Shown: piece after piece, positions 21,800 through 33,440 of the stretch
How positions within the stretch are numbered: the stretch's first letter is position 1
Layout of the letters: each line of letters starts with the position of its first letter
Assembly (NCBI GenBank): GCA_964030785.1
Contig: OZ034970.1
Coordinates: 20,088,134 to 20,152,133, forward strand
Source of the DNA: Siderastrea siderea
Lineage: Eukaryota; Cnidaria; Anthozoa; Scleractinia; Rhizangiidae
Direction: 5' to 3'
Length of the DNA: 64,000 nucleotides
Notes under the pieces: generated by a model
Database searches by the model: none
The model's input: only the letters and a program-made list of their open reading frames with translations
Told to the model about the DNA's origin: nothing
Program-made: the position numbers and the translations under genes

Positions 21800-21885
21800 A
21801 GGAGGCGCGTGACCAGACCCAACCAGGGTCTCTCTTCTCTCGCTCTGGGGGGGCGGGGAGAGAGAGACCCTGGGAACGAGGTTGT
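21800..21885 (-). repeat. Dispersed GC-rich repeat, copy 2
   Basis: The reverse complement of the sequence at 475-560 (GACCCAACCAGGGTCTCTCT, then GGGGGCGGGGAGAGAGAGACC and GGGAACGAGG). Lies just upstream of the RecQ-like first exon. Confidence 0.65.
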
Positions 21886-21889
21886 TTTG

Positions 21890-22965
21890 ACGTTCCTGTG
21901 ATAACATGTAAAAAATCAGCCACAATGTGAAGCATCTTAACGAAACATACAGTGGTGGTTTCTTTGTAAGTAGTGGCTGCCTATTCTGCCCTATCGTCAA
22001 TCGTTTGAAGCAACAATGAAGAGCATATTCAATTTTTATCATTTTCGCCTAAATGACATTGTGAGTTAGCCGAGTTGTACTCCGTACAATTGTCTCAGAC
22101 TATTCTTCTGTGAAGGTGTCAGGTGGGTAGGATGAAAATGGCATGCTTTATTGTCTGCCAAAAAAAACTTTGCTGCAACGGTCATGCATACAGAGGTTGC
22201 CGCTGAGAGGGGATCACAAGATACTACAACTATAATTAAATGTAAAGGGTACTAGTCAATGTTACTCCCATTGATTAATTGTTGCTCGTTCCCACTGAAC
22301 GAAACACATCACTGGGTGCAAAATGTCCAGGACAATGTGTTTAAGGCATCTGATTTGATATTTGTCGTCCGATTCTATGGACAATGACAATGAAGGAAGG
22401 AAGTCACATTTTAGGACCTTACCATTATGGAAGTGCACCCGTCAAAACATGTTGGCTGTAAAAGGTTGAGTACCCTTGATGCTCTGCACACCCACAAAGG
22501 CTACCAAATGTTGCAGTCTCTTTTGAATCTCAGCATAAGAATGCTCTAGAGTTGTAACAATATCTCTTAAGCCGGACGAACAGTACAAAGCCTGGCGAAA
22601 CTAGAAATACCACACACAACTCGAAGGCAAACTAAGCTTAATGAAAAGCACACTGGAGCTTGCTTACATCTGGGTGTATATGCTAGATGTCTGAAACACT
22701 TATTTAACATGCATGAAATATCGTCACGTTCTCCTTTTCACCTAAAAAAGTACTGATTAGAAAGTGAAATAAACAAACGGTAAAAAAACAACTCCATTAA
22801 TCTCAACTGTCCAATCACAGAGCTAGTAATAAGAGTCATATCTAAGTGGTTTCTTGACTACTGGGCCACTTATAGTGGTGCTAACATTGGATGCTGGTTC
22901 TGTGACAGTAACTTCGGATGCTGGTACTTAGACTGTGCTACTTGATGTAGTTGCTTTAACATCAC
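21890..22965. other. No gene recognised
   Basis: About 1.1 kb without a supportable reading frame or repeat structure. The right edge adjoins the decayed gypsy fragment. Confidence 0.45.
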
Positions 22966-22969
22966 ATGA

Positions 22970-23965
22970 CTATGGCTCTAGCTGTGGGACTCTAGTTGTG
23001 GAACTGGCTTTGGGACTGGTTGATACTTTTCCACAGATAGGCAAAGGTGGAGAGCAATTCTGACAATTATCTACGGGGTACTGAATACGTGGTTGGGTGT
23101 CCTGTGGTATCTCAGTGGAAAACTCGAAATTTTCTTTTGAAAATGGCTCTCTGGTTTGTCTAAAGTGCCTCTGATTCCTCCCGAAGGTAAGGCCCTCCTC
23201 TATATGGACCTGATATGATCTGATATTGACCTCCTTACTGACAGCAGCTTTTGACCACTTTTTCGAGTCCAGTCCCAATTTCACACACACAACATCTCCA
23301 GGTTTCAGTCTGTCCAGTTCTCTAGCACCCTTGTCGTAGTAGTAGGTCTGTTTGGCCTTCCTTTCTTTCAGCTTGTATGGACCATCCTGGACACTGAGGA
23401 ACAAGCAGCTTAGTTCTTCGACCAACAGACTCAGGTGAGCTACCACCTCCCACTGTTGGAGTGTTTGTGAAATCCGAAAGTGACGGATTTGGATCAGCTC
23501 CTGCATCACGTGCCTTGCTCATAATGCTTCAGCAGTTTTAACCGCATTTTCAACCTTCCCATTGGATTGGAAATACCTTGGGGAGCTTGTTATGTGCTCA
23601 AACTCGTAGGCTAGTGCAAATTCCAGGAACTCCTTTGAATTGAAAGGTGGTCTACGGTCACTAATAAATTAATGTCGAGCAAGCTGAGCCTTCAGACTTG
23701 ACAACACCTCCTTACCCTTCTTTTCATAGATTCTAACAATCTCAAAGTATTCCGAGTAGTAACCCATACAAACCAGATAATGCTTGTTCTTAAGGTCAGA
23801 AAGATCACAACTCATGTTCTCCTATGGTCATCTTGGGATATCCTGACTGATCATTGGCGCATTCTGCTGATTGGCTTGGTAACTCTTGCAAGTGGAACAA
23901 GTTGAGATGAAATCTTCAATGTCCTTATTCATACCAGGCCAGTAAATTACTTCTTTTCCTCTTCT
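22970..23965 (-). pseudogene. Second gypsy element: integrase fragments
   Basis: The minus strand shows the integrase zinc-domain end (LRRGKEVIYWPGMNKDIEDF, then CSTCKSYQ) at 23,830-23,960, and the C-terminal domain at 23,000-23,400 (YYDKGARELDRLKPGDVVCVK, KKWSKAAV, RSYQVHIEEG, YRRNRxH-like NQRHFRQTRE). The catalytic core between them is badly broken. It differs from the gypsy at 7.6-17.5 kb, so it is a separate family. Confidence 0.7.
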
Positions 23966-25015
23966 TAACCAATTAACATCCGTCACGGCCTGAGCCGGCC
24001 TAAGCTGGCATTGAGTTTGCGCATGTTCGCTTTTGGCCCTAGCCACCCCTAGAAAGGCTCTTTTGGTCCCCTTTTGTCCTAGTTGTTTTTGGGAATGTTC
24101 AACCAATCAGAATCCACTTACTGCGTGTATATTTGAAGGCTTCAGGGGTCCTAGAAGGGAAGACTTCTTGTCACTCTACAAGAAGACCACATTTCATTCA
24201 AAATGGCTGCTGTGCTCTTCACACGTGAATTTTCAAGATGGCAATATCTCACTCACGGAAGGAAGGATTACCTTTTCAAACTTAAAAATCAAAGAAGAAG
24301 TTCTAAGGAACACTCGAGCTTTTAGAGCGAAGAAAACATCTTTTCAGGACGAACTGCCATTTGGTCAAAGCGAAGGACAATCTTCCATCTCCAAAGATTT
24401 TCCGAGCTGTGGACTTTCTGGGAAATGCTCTGGCACTTCTACGAGTCTACGGTAGAGCAAATTACACGTTTGATTGTAAATTTGTGCCGAAATAGCTTTT
24501 TAATTGAAGGAATCTTCATATTCCTTAACGTTTTTGTAAAAGTTTTGAAAAACATACACAGTTCCCATCAGTAAATGCTCTTCAAAATAAATTGGACATC
24601 AAGCGAAATCACTTGCGCGTAGCTTCCCTCGAAGGAAGAATTGAATGCGTTTGGTTTTCAGAAACGAATAAAGGCATGTGTTAATAACTGTTTTATTTTG
24701 AAAAGCTAACTGTCTCGAAAAATAGTAATCTGACCTAAAAAGACCCAATTCTCTGTTGTGACTTTATTTCACGTGCAGGACAACATGAAATCTCTTGCAT
24801 AAATTTTCAAAGTTTGACTTTGAGATTGTATTGTTGGCTAATTCTTAATTGACAACTGGTGTATTTTATTCAAAAGTTGGAAATTTTAACTGTTCTAGAT
24901 CAAGTGAGTGTTGTTTTTTCGAGCCTGTAAATTGTCCTTTCGTACTGCACATGGGGTTGTTTATTACCAACTGCTAATTTAGTGAAGCGATCAACGCGGA
25001 CATTAATGGGTTAAA
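23966..25015. mobile_element. About 1.05-kb insertion splitting the second gypsy integrase
   Basis: Integrase coding (HLGVWGTL...) stops near 25,015 and resumes near 23,965 at LRRGKEV. The ends look weakly inverted (ATTAACATCCG versus ATTAATGTCCG read inward). No open frame inside resembles a transposase, so this is probably a non-autonomous element. Exact ends are uncertain by several bases. Confidence 0.45.
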
Positions 25016-25440
25016 GTACCCCATACTCCAAGATGACTTTGGTGCAATTTATGCTTAATTTCCTGTCTCGTGCTCTGTGGCACAACTAATCTCTCACCCT
25101 TTAACACCACACCATCCTGAACTGACAGTTCATCCCCGAAACCGAAGTAACCTTGGACCCGATGTGGAACTTCATCTCTCGTGTCTGGCCGCGCTGACTG
25201 AATGATGCTCTTTTGAAGAACCATTTCACTGTCGGCCTCTGTTGCTTGCTGGACTCTGGACTGCCTTGAGAGACCTAGCATCCACTGCAACAGACATCCT
25301 CCTTTGAGCCTCTGATCTAGTTATGTGGAAGGTAAGCTCTAATAAGGGTGTCAGCTAAAAGAAAAGAGTTTTTCTTGTATTCGACTTCAAAATCAAAGTT
25401 CTGCAAACACAGCGTCATCCTCTGAAGATGCTTAGGAGCT
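25016..25440 (-). pseudogene. Second gypsy element: RNase H end and integrase start
   Basis: Reads LQNFDFEVEYKKNSFLLADTL..RAYLP, the end of gypsy RNase H. A linker follows, with the integrase start ELSVQDGVVLKGERLVVPQSTR and KHKLHQSHLGV. Together with 22,970-23,965 this defines one minus-strand element whose LTRs I could not find. Confidence 0.65.
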
Positions 25441-26585
25441 CTCAAAAATACAGCTCATTTGCATTAAAGATTGATGCTTTTCAATGGGCGTGATTCTGTA
25501 ATGTATTAAACAAATCAACTTGCATTTGTTAGCCGCAATTATGCTTTGACCAGCACAGACGTTTTTCTTATTTCTGTAATAAAGCACTCGCCCTGTGGAG
25601 ATTAATCAGTGCACTATAAATCAAATAAAACTCTGTTGCTTGCAGCTATATTGGAGGATAATATATGCCCTCACCTGACTGTCCTCAATTTTTTCCACAA
25701 TCGTTCAGCCTTGGCCTTATCCTCTAATTTAGCAGCTACTGGAAGAGATTTATGTATCAAATACTGCGTGTTTTGGATTTTCACACTATACAGTCAGGTC
25801 TGTTAGCATTATGAATGCGCAGATTTGGACGATGGTGCCAAGTATGCCATGGTGAGTCTTCTGGGTGTCACGAAGGATTTAAGAAGGGTAGCCACGTGAT
25901 TGGAGTTCAGGGGGGGTGGTACTGACGTCATTTGAAATGTTTAATTTGAATATGAGACGGTCATTGGTAATGTCCTAAAAACCTTGTTAAATCGGCGATA
26001 TTAGGTAATGAAGGGCATAGTCTCGAAGCTTCTAAGAGAATATGAATTAGGTTAATTAATTATTCTCACTTTTTGGGAGTTTACACTGCTTCATTTTTAT
26101 TTTAATACGTCACAAGCAAAGTAGCGGGGATCCTTCATGTCATGATTTTCTCCGAAAAAGCAAGGCAAGGATAATCGGATGACCTCTATCAAAAATCAAG
26201 TTATCAGGTGATGTTTAGTAAATTTGTGCAGTCTGCGGAGCAGGCATACAGCTCTGTGCACGGTTAATTTGCCCTAACACATTTGCGTCTTTTGGTCCAA
26301 CCCTTCTTTCAGCCACATTTTAGAAGGTCACTGCAAACTTTGGAGACCTCTGGCAAAGTAGTCCACAGCAGCTGCCAGCTGTCATCTCTCCACATTCACC
26401 CAAAGTGTGATGGCGACGGCAGGTCCACCTGGCTGCTTAGGCTGCCGTTCTACACTCCTTCCTGATAAACAGCTCGCCTGGAATGTTGAAGCAAACTGGC
26501 ATTAACATAATGAACCACAAGGCGCACATCCTTCTGGTCAATACTCATGCCACATGCACAGGTGCACACCAAGCATTACAAATCA
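25441..26585. other. No gene recognised
   Basis: About 1.1 kb of A+T-rich sequence without a domain-bearing frame or clear repeat ends. Confidence 0.45.
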
Positions 26586-26589
26586 TTGT

Positions 26590-27015
26590 TCATTCATCTT
26601 CCATACCTCCATGGTAACATCTGTTCTTTATTCGTTTGGCCTCAAGTTTTGGTGAAAGATCCTCGCATTCTTTTCCAGTTAAACAGAAGACTAAAGAGCT
26701 ACTTTCATCTTTTATTAGGGCTGCCAAATTATCAATAGAGGTGGCATTCTTTCGCCTCATTTCAGAAAAGACGTTCACCCAGTCCATTGGTGATGAAATC
26801 AATTTGGTGTTTCTAGCTCCTAAGATAGAGATGGTATCATCCTTAGTAATCTTGCTAGCTGTAGCAGTCAACATCAGAAGGGAAACATGTGGAAAGTTCT
26901 TTCTCAGCTCATGTCCCCACATGCTTACACAATGGGCTTCGTCAACAACGAAAAGGTTAAGTTTGTTCCTTGAATGAAGGGCAGTCAGAATATTGAAGAA
27001 TGTTCTGTCGTTCAT
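26590..27015 (-). pseudogene. Second RecQ-like helicase fragment
   Basis: One open frame of 141 residues contains the DEAH box VVDEAHCVSMWGHELR and motif III MLTATASK. The start of helicase domain 2 follows (SSSLVFCLTGKECEDLSPKLEAKRIKNRCYHGGM). Motif I and motifs V-VI are absent nearby, so this is a fragment or one exon. It is a different paralogue from the copy at 20-21.8 kb. Confidence 0.7.
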
Positions 27016-29430
27016 AATGTTCTCTGGTAGTACATAAAAAATTTTTAAATGGACAAATTGGTTGTGTTAGGCGCGTGTAAATTCCTTGCCTTCAGAATCT
27101 GAGAAATCACCATGTAATGCGGACATGCCAATGTTGTGATTGTACATGTCCTTAACTCGGACTAGGACTAGGACTAGGACTATTGTCACACTAGGAAATT
27201 TATAAGGAGGAAGCGTGTAAATGGGCAATTTCCGTCCCCCTGTTGGAAGGGTGACAAAGCGGTCTTTGCCTTGAAGTACATAAGTTATTTCTTCTCTTTG
27301 CTCAGTCCTGAGTTCAGTGTAACCCCGTTCCTTTTCTAAAATTGCCTCAAGCTGTTTAATTATGGAATCAATATCACCTGGATCCTGCGGTGATGTCAGT
27401 GTGTGTGAGACGTGTAGCCTGTCTACATCAGATGGAAACTGGAACCAGGGGCACCCAACAAGAAAATTTTAGCAAAATACTTGAAGAGTCATTTTCTGCT
27501 TTCTTAGATTGTTTCGGACCTTTTTAAAGGTATGTTTGTAAGCTAATACAGGTTGATCTGTTCAGCGTTTATAGCTGAAACTTAAGGCCACAGAAAATTT
27601 TAGGAAACGGAAGGCTATCTGCTGAATGTCTGAGGTGCTAATGGCTGTCTGGAAACGTTAGCTGACCTTATTTTACACTCTAAACAACATATTTGTCCCT
27701 TCGAAAACAATAGGAAACAATCAGTTCCCTTGTTACGAAAGTCTGTGGTGATGTTTCGCCAAGTAAATCTATAGTTTTTTTCTTCAATTACCTTATTACA
27801 CTTCATTTTTGCACCTTTGATTTAGCGATTTTCAAGATTTTCTGATGACACAAAAATTAAGTGTCGTGAAGATTTGCATGCACAACAATTAAGTGACCAT
27901 ACATATAGGCTTCAAGTTAAATGTTAGCCTTTTAATGATCGTTGTAGGTCCACTTAACAAACTAAACCCACTACAGAGATAGAAGAATTTATTTCAGTAG
28001 AATTTCTACAAATTTAACAAAATCGTGAAAATTAAGTGTTGCAAAATATGACCATCCCCAAATCGCAAAATTAAAGTGTTATGAAAATAAGTGTAATAAG
28101 CTAAGCACGAATATCCCAGGCGATTTAGGCCCATCGAACAGATATTCTGCGGAAACTGTGAAATTGTATATGTTCATACATTATTTGAAGAACTTGTCAC
28201 AACTTCCTCCACATGTTCAACAGTTGACCTTAGACATTTGATTTCTGGAAAATGAAGACCAGAAGATGACTTCACTTTCCAAGCTTAGAATACTTTAGTT
28301 GTACTACTGGATGAGACAGTCATGTGCTGGTAATGTTCACCAGCAAACAACACAAATGCAACTTTCAAGGCAGCATTGAAGGATGAAATATCTCTAAATG
28401 TGACATTTCCAGACGTGTATTTCACTGCAAACAACTCCCCACCAATCTAAGTAGATGCAAAAATGACATCATGATATCTAATTTTACCTCAAACACTGCA
28501 AAACAATGTACTTTCTATGTTGCACAAACATTACTGAGATGCCGTAATGAGTACGGCTTATCGGTGGGCTCCACAAGGGGATCAAGAAGTACTTACACTG
28601 AAATAACTCAAAACCATTTACGTGATGCTACTCAGGAAGTCCTTCAAATTTTCCAAATGCAGAAGAGACCTTCATTCTTGGCACCCTCAGACAAAGAGAC
28701 ATTCACTTCCAGTGGAGGAGAGTGAGGGAGGCAATTCGTGCTGTGGATTCCCTAAGTCAAGTTATGAGATGTAGTGTTGCGTTTGCAATGTCCCAATGTG
28801 TGCATTTACAATGTCCCTTGCCCAAATGCCTTGTAGTAAGTTAAGTATAAGGTCAAATAAACGTACATACAGTCAGTCAAACCTCATGGGAGGTTGAAAA
28901 AGATTAACTACCATAGCAGGTAGGGTGTGACAGTCATAGCTTGTATTCAGTGTTTTAAACTCGTACATCATTCTGTAGAGAAATTCTTTAACCCATCGAC
29001 TCCTATACAGGCCATAACCGGCCATGCCGCGCACACGTTCTGCGTGGAGGACACTTTCTCCCCTACCTCCCCTACTAAGTATTTATTCTTCTTCTCTAAA
29101 GCTCTAAATTGTTTAGGAGACATAAAAACCGATCAGAGGGTAGGGAAAGGGCGGCTTTTTAAGCTCACTGCATGAGATTGTATAAATGAAGAAAATGGGG
29201 CCATCTACAGATTGGTCGTAGATTTTCAAGATGTATTTTTCGACTCTTAAGATAAAGATACCTCGATTTGGGGGCTCAAAATGGAAACAAGACATTCCAA
29301 GGAATAATTGACCACCGAAAAGGCGGACAGGGAGCTCTTCAAAGTGACAAAAAGCCGTTTCACATTGAGATTCTTTCAATTTGCAAATTTTTGCTCCAAA
29401 ATTTAAACTGAACCGCCGACTTCAAATAGA
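27016..29430. other. No gene recognised
   Basis: A short tandem ACTAGG repeat occurs near 27,155-27,182. Otherwise only short frames. Helicase-like sequence may continue upstream of 27,015 on the minus strand (27,050-27,470), but I cannot support motifs there. Confidence 0.4.
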
Positions 29431-29589
29431 TGTTACGAGATCTTGTAAATGCTACAGTATAGTAAATGAATACGAATATATGAAATAACCATATATTGAA
29501 CTCTGGATAAAGATAGAATTATATGAAGATCATCGCAGTGAAGGTGTTTCAACTTAAGCAGTTGAAAAGAAGAAACCTGAAAAAATTCA

Positions 29590-29666
29590 GGCTTGAATGA
29601 ACGGGAATCAAACCCATGACCTCTGCAATACCGGTGCAGCGCCCTAACCAACTGAGCTATCAAGCC
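29590..29666 (-). tRNA. tRNA-like SINE head, copy 1
   Basis: Minus strand GGCTTGATAGCTCAGTTGG with a D-arm, CTGCA...TGCAG anticodon stem around CCGGTAT, and a T-arm with GGGTTTGATTCCC. A 4-base insertion disturbs the acceptor region, and position 33 is C where tRNAs have T. It is flanked by a repeat that also appears inverted at 29,966-30,040, so it is SINE-derived and not a functional tRNA. Confidence 0.6.
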
Positions 29667-29893
29667 AACCGGGAGCTGGTCAATTGCGAGTTTGTATTTA
29701 TCCCGTAGATGGAGAGATGAATATGAATATATGAAATAACCATATATTGAACTGCGGATAAAGATAGAATTATATGAAGATCATCGCAGTTAAGGTGTAT
29801 CAACTTAAGCAGTTATTTGGTTATTTCATATATTCATATTCATCTCTCCATCTACAGGAGAAATACGAACTCGCAATTGACGAGCTCCCGGTT

Positions 29894-29966
29894 GGCTTGA
29901 TAGCTCAGTTGGTTAGAGCGCTGCACAGGTATCGCAGAGGTCATGGGTTCGATTCCCGTTCAAGCC
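29894..29966 (+). tRNA. tRNA-like SINE head, copy 2 (inverted)
   Basis: GGCTTGATAGCTCAGTTGG to TTCAAGCC with intact D- and T-arms and a matching 7-bp acceptor stem (GGCTTGA/TTCAAGCC region). The anticodon loop is CAGGTAT within an imperfect stem. It is the inverted partner of 29,590-29,666; both are surrounded by ATATATGAAATAACC and GAAGATCATCGCAGT repeats. Confidence 0.6.
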
Positions 29967-30518
29967 TGAATTTTTTCAGGTTTCTTCTTTTCAACTGCTT
30001 AAGTTGAAACACCTTCACTGCGATGATCTTCATATAATTCTAGTATAGTAAACGTTGTTTTAAATGTTGATTTGCTTTTTAAAAAATTTTTAACTGATAG
30101 TTAACAACTTGGTCACTTATTCGAGTGAGACAACAAAACTACTTAGTCTTTTTGGCAGTAAATGGGACTAAAGACTGTTGGATGCACACTGTAATAAAAC
30201 TAGGGTAGCAGCAACACACCCTGCAATTGAAAACCAAGGGGTGGTCGCAACACACCCTGCAAAGTGATGATAAGGGTGGCAGCAACGCACCCTGTAAGTA
30301 ATGGATGAGCCAGCAAATGTGGAGCATGCCACATCCAGATAGATAGCGATAAATGTGGGGACGAGCCAACGACGGTGGCGCATGCAACACCCAGCATGTC
30401 TAAGAGCTAGGGTGGGGCAAGAGCCCCACCCAGCTTGCTATGTTCGACGCTAAGTGGTTGGTGTCCACCCAACCCAATAGTCCATCTTTATTGAATAAAG
30501 GGGTAGGGTGAGGTGGGA

Positions 30519-30898
30519 AAGCAATATACAAGAAACTGGACCAAGTCACAAGTTGTACACCATGCAATGTGTAACATGAAATGAAAACAAAGTGTGCACT
30601 TACAACTGAACTGCGAAAGGCATAACATGATATCAATTACAGAAAGATAACAATACAGCCTATTCTTCATTATGGCATAACCGTGCAGGTATGCAGTTCA
30701 TGGGTAAGCTAGCCAACAGAAAAGTTATTGTGATACTGCAAAGTCACGCCAAGTCCATTAGTGTACATGGTGAAATATTGAAAGCCGCTTACAAAGAAGT
30801 TTAGTTAACACAACATTGTAATGCGAGATCCTCTCGTCAGCGATACGAGGTGATGAGAACTACTTGTCGGATGCACATGGGAAGTGCTTTTGCCAGTA
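30519..30898 (-). repeat. Terminal direct repeat of DIRS-like element, copy 1
   Basis: On the minus strand it begins TGTACTGGCAAAAGCACTT and ends near TTGTATATTGCTTT. The same unit is found at 32,975-33,121 joined to 36,857-37,079, once the Harbinger insertion between those parts is removed. The copies are about 90% alike by eye. Confidence 0.7.
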
Positions 30899-31650
30899 CA
30901 TTTTTTTACAAGAAGACAGAGACTGGAGTTCAACAAGCAGCCTGCAAAGTTTGTCGGCCGGTAGGGATGTTTCCATGCAAATGGTGTCAATCGTGAAGCC
31001 CAGGAACATCAGGGATGTGGGGCCTTCCAGCTTGTCTGGAGCAAGTGGGATGCCCAGATCGGAGGTCGCACACACAATGGTGCGGACGTTGATTGCACAG
31101 AGGGATGAGTTAGCAGGACCAACTGTGAAGTAATCGTCGAGGTAATGCATCAGGTCATGAATGTGGTAATTGTGTGTTGGAATCCATTGGAAGGCATCGG
31201 CCAAGCGATTCAAGAGGTAGGGTGAAGACCGCAAGCCAAAAGTGAGGCGGAGGTCAACGTAAAAGTGGCCATTCCAGTCAATACCAAGCAGTCTGTGATC
31301 CTCCAGGCATACTGGACAGAGACATAATGCATGTTTAATGTCTAGTTTGGCCATAAGGGCATTTTGGCCTTGTCTGGCAACTAGAAGAAGAGCGTGGTCA
31401 AAGGTCGTGTAGTGCAGCGTGTAGTCATCCTTGGAAATGTGATCATTAATGGATGAATTACGAGTGGAGGAGAAGTCCATGATTATGCACAGGTACCATC
31501 CTTTTTGGGTACTACCCCTAAGGGGGAACATTGGAGGTTTGGAAGGGGCGGTGATTGAAAGAGCCCTGCAGTGTGGCCACGAAAGAGCTCTTTTGCCAGG
31601 GCTTCGGAAACCGCCTCGGGGTGGAGAAGTGCTAATTGTAAATTAGGTGT
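30860..31650 (-). pseudogene. DIRS-like reverse transcriptase fragment
   Basis: Reads from VSEALAKELFRGHTAG and LQCSPLGVVPKKDGT, then (after a frame break near 31,490) INDHISKDDYTLHYTTFDHAL, AKLDIKHA, WNGHFYVDLRLTFGLRSSPYLLN and the active-site box MHYLDDYFTVGPA. It ends with APDKLEGPTSLMFLGFTIDT. The order and spacing match DIRS/Ngaro-type RTs. The frame runs directly into the terminal repeat at about 30,898, so RNase H and any recombinase are missing here. Probably a truncated copy. Confidence 0.75.
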
Positions 31651-32340
31651 GATCCTAGCTGAGCGCGGGCCACTGTAGCTGATGTTGCATCCAAAATGGA
31701 GGTAGTGAAGGAGATCCTGAGCAAACTGTTGGTCGGGGTGGTGCTGGAGTTCTGCAGAAAGCTGTGAGATGTTGACAGGGGTGGAAGGAGGTTGGGAGAG
31801 AGGTGGCAGGAAAACTAGGCTCAAGATGATTTGGGGCACTGGAAACCAGAGTGAGCACCTCCACGATCCGTGTTGTTGCGGATGTGTTGGAACTGACAGT
31901 CGGAGCTGTGGCAGATGGGGCAATTGTAGTCATGGCAAATGGTAGATGACTGGGCTGGTGGGCATGTGTTGGGTGGGTGGTGGCAAGGGATGGGGTGTGT
32001 CTGGTGAGTGAGTGACAGTGGCGGCTGGTAAGGGACAAAAGGACTGGTTTGGCTTAGCTCATGCAGGGCAGGCTAGAGTGCGATGGCCATAGTTGTGACA
32101 GTTGACACAATGAGGTAAAGTCTCCTCTTTGAGAATGTCATTATATAGCTGCTCGTTCAGTTTGGACCAGGCCAGGGAGGAATTGGAGGCAGCCATGTAA
32201 CGGAATGCAGTGTCGTACATGAGCCAGGCTAGGAGGTCTGGGGCAAGGTGTGGAAAATGTGAAAGGATTGTGCGTACAAAGACATTCCAAGCCTCACGCC
32301 AGGAGGACAAGCCATCGATGCAGCGTTTCCGTCGATGAGA
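31651..32340 (-). pseudogene. DIRS-like gag-region remnant
   Basis: Frames upstream of RT encode WREAWNVFVRTILSHFPHLAP..LAWLMYDTAFRYMAA and a CCHC-like knuckle CVNCHNYGHRTLACP at about 32,060-32,110. A Ser/Thr/Pro/His-rich linker follows. The combination is typical of coral DIRS-like gag. Several frame changes. Confidence 0.55.
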
Positions 32341-32419
32341 GGGGAAAAAGGTTAAGGAAGTAGAATCGTGGGGTAGGTTGCCTTAAGTTGCTTTAAGATG
32401 AGGTGTAAGCTGGGTGAGA

Positions 32420-32974
32420 CTACATATTACTCGACAAAAGCTCGTTAAAGTCAACATACGCACGTTTTAAAATCCTGGAACGGAGTTTCTGAGGAAGCAG
32501 TGGCAAATGAAAGTCACCTTGAGGCGGAGAATGGTCGGTGAATTGTACCACACCGCCTTTCGCGTGGGGCGAAATGACATGCAGCCTACTACCAGGGGAG
32601 AGAGGAGGAACTTCGGCTCGGGAATTAGCCAACTGAAAGATTGCTGGAACATTGCGATGGAACGGCTTCGTTGACCAGTTCCTGGAGCTGACTGAGCTGG
32701 GCGGCCAAGAATTGTGTGTCCGGTGGCGGCGGCTCACATTGTGGAACCATAGGTGGATTGTTGCGAGCGCGAGTGTTGGCACGAGCACCGTTATTTTGTT
32801 ATGTTTGTGTTTGTGCATACGTTGAGCCAGCAGGTTTTTTTTGGCGGTCATCACGAGATTGCGTGCCGAGGCCATCAAGATGAGGGAATTCCTTGACAAT
32901 GCTTGCAATTGGGCTACAGGTCTGGCCGGATTGTTTCGGCAATTTGAGCGATGAAGCACATTGAAAGCAAGAGG
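32420..32974 (-). pseudogene. 5' remnant of DIRS-like gag
   Basis: A minus-strand frame shows ARPVAQLQALSRNSLILMASA, a His/Lys-rich stretch and a C-terminal SRILKRAYVDFNELLSSN. The last block resembles the start of the conserved domain in DIRS-like gag. Broken relative to the knuckle part by a stop near 32,420. Confidence 0.4.
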
Positions 32975-33121
32975 AAGGAATAAAGCAATATACAAAAAAT
33001 TGGAGCAAGTCACAAGTTGTACACCATGCAGTGTGTAACGTGAAATGGGAACAATGCGTGCACTTGCGACTGAACCTTGATATCAATTACAGAAAGATAA
33101 CAATACAGTCTATTGTTCATT
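32975..33121 (-). repeat. DIRS-like terminal repeat copy 2, part A
   Basis: Matches 30,519-30,665 (AAGTCACAAGTTGTACACCA and TATCAATTACAGAAAGATAA are shared). Interrupted at the ATT target by the Harbinger element; continues at 36,857. Confidence 0.75.
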
Positions 33122-33440
33122 GGCCGCGGCCGCACTTGGAGAGTTGACTGGGTTAATTTTCTAGTAACCCGGTTAAAAATTTCCTCTCAACTTAACTCGG
33201 TTAAGTATGGTTACGAAAATTAACTCGGTTAATATTTTTTTAGCGGCCGCATTATACAAAACCAGACTGAAGTGACGTGCTATTTATAAACAAGCAAAAT
33301 GGCCGGCTTCCGTGATCACGCTATCATTTGCACCATTATTCTCCTTCTGTTTGGGTATATTTCAATGCGTTCTCGTCTTATCCAGTTTTTTTTCCTTCTT
33401 ATTGCGTTCAACTCAAATATCAAACGCAGTTGCTTCGAAC

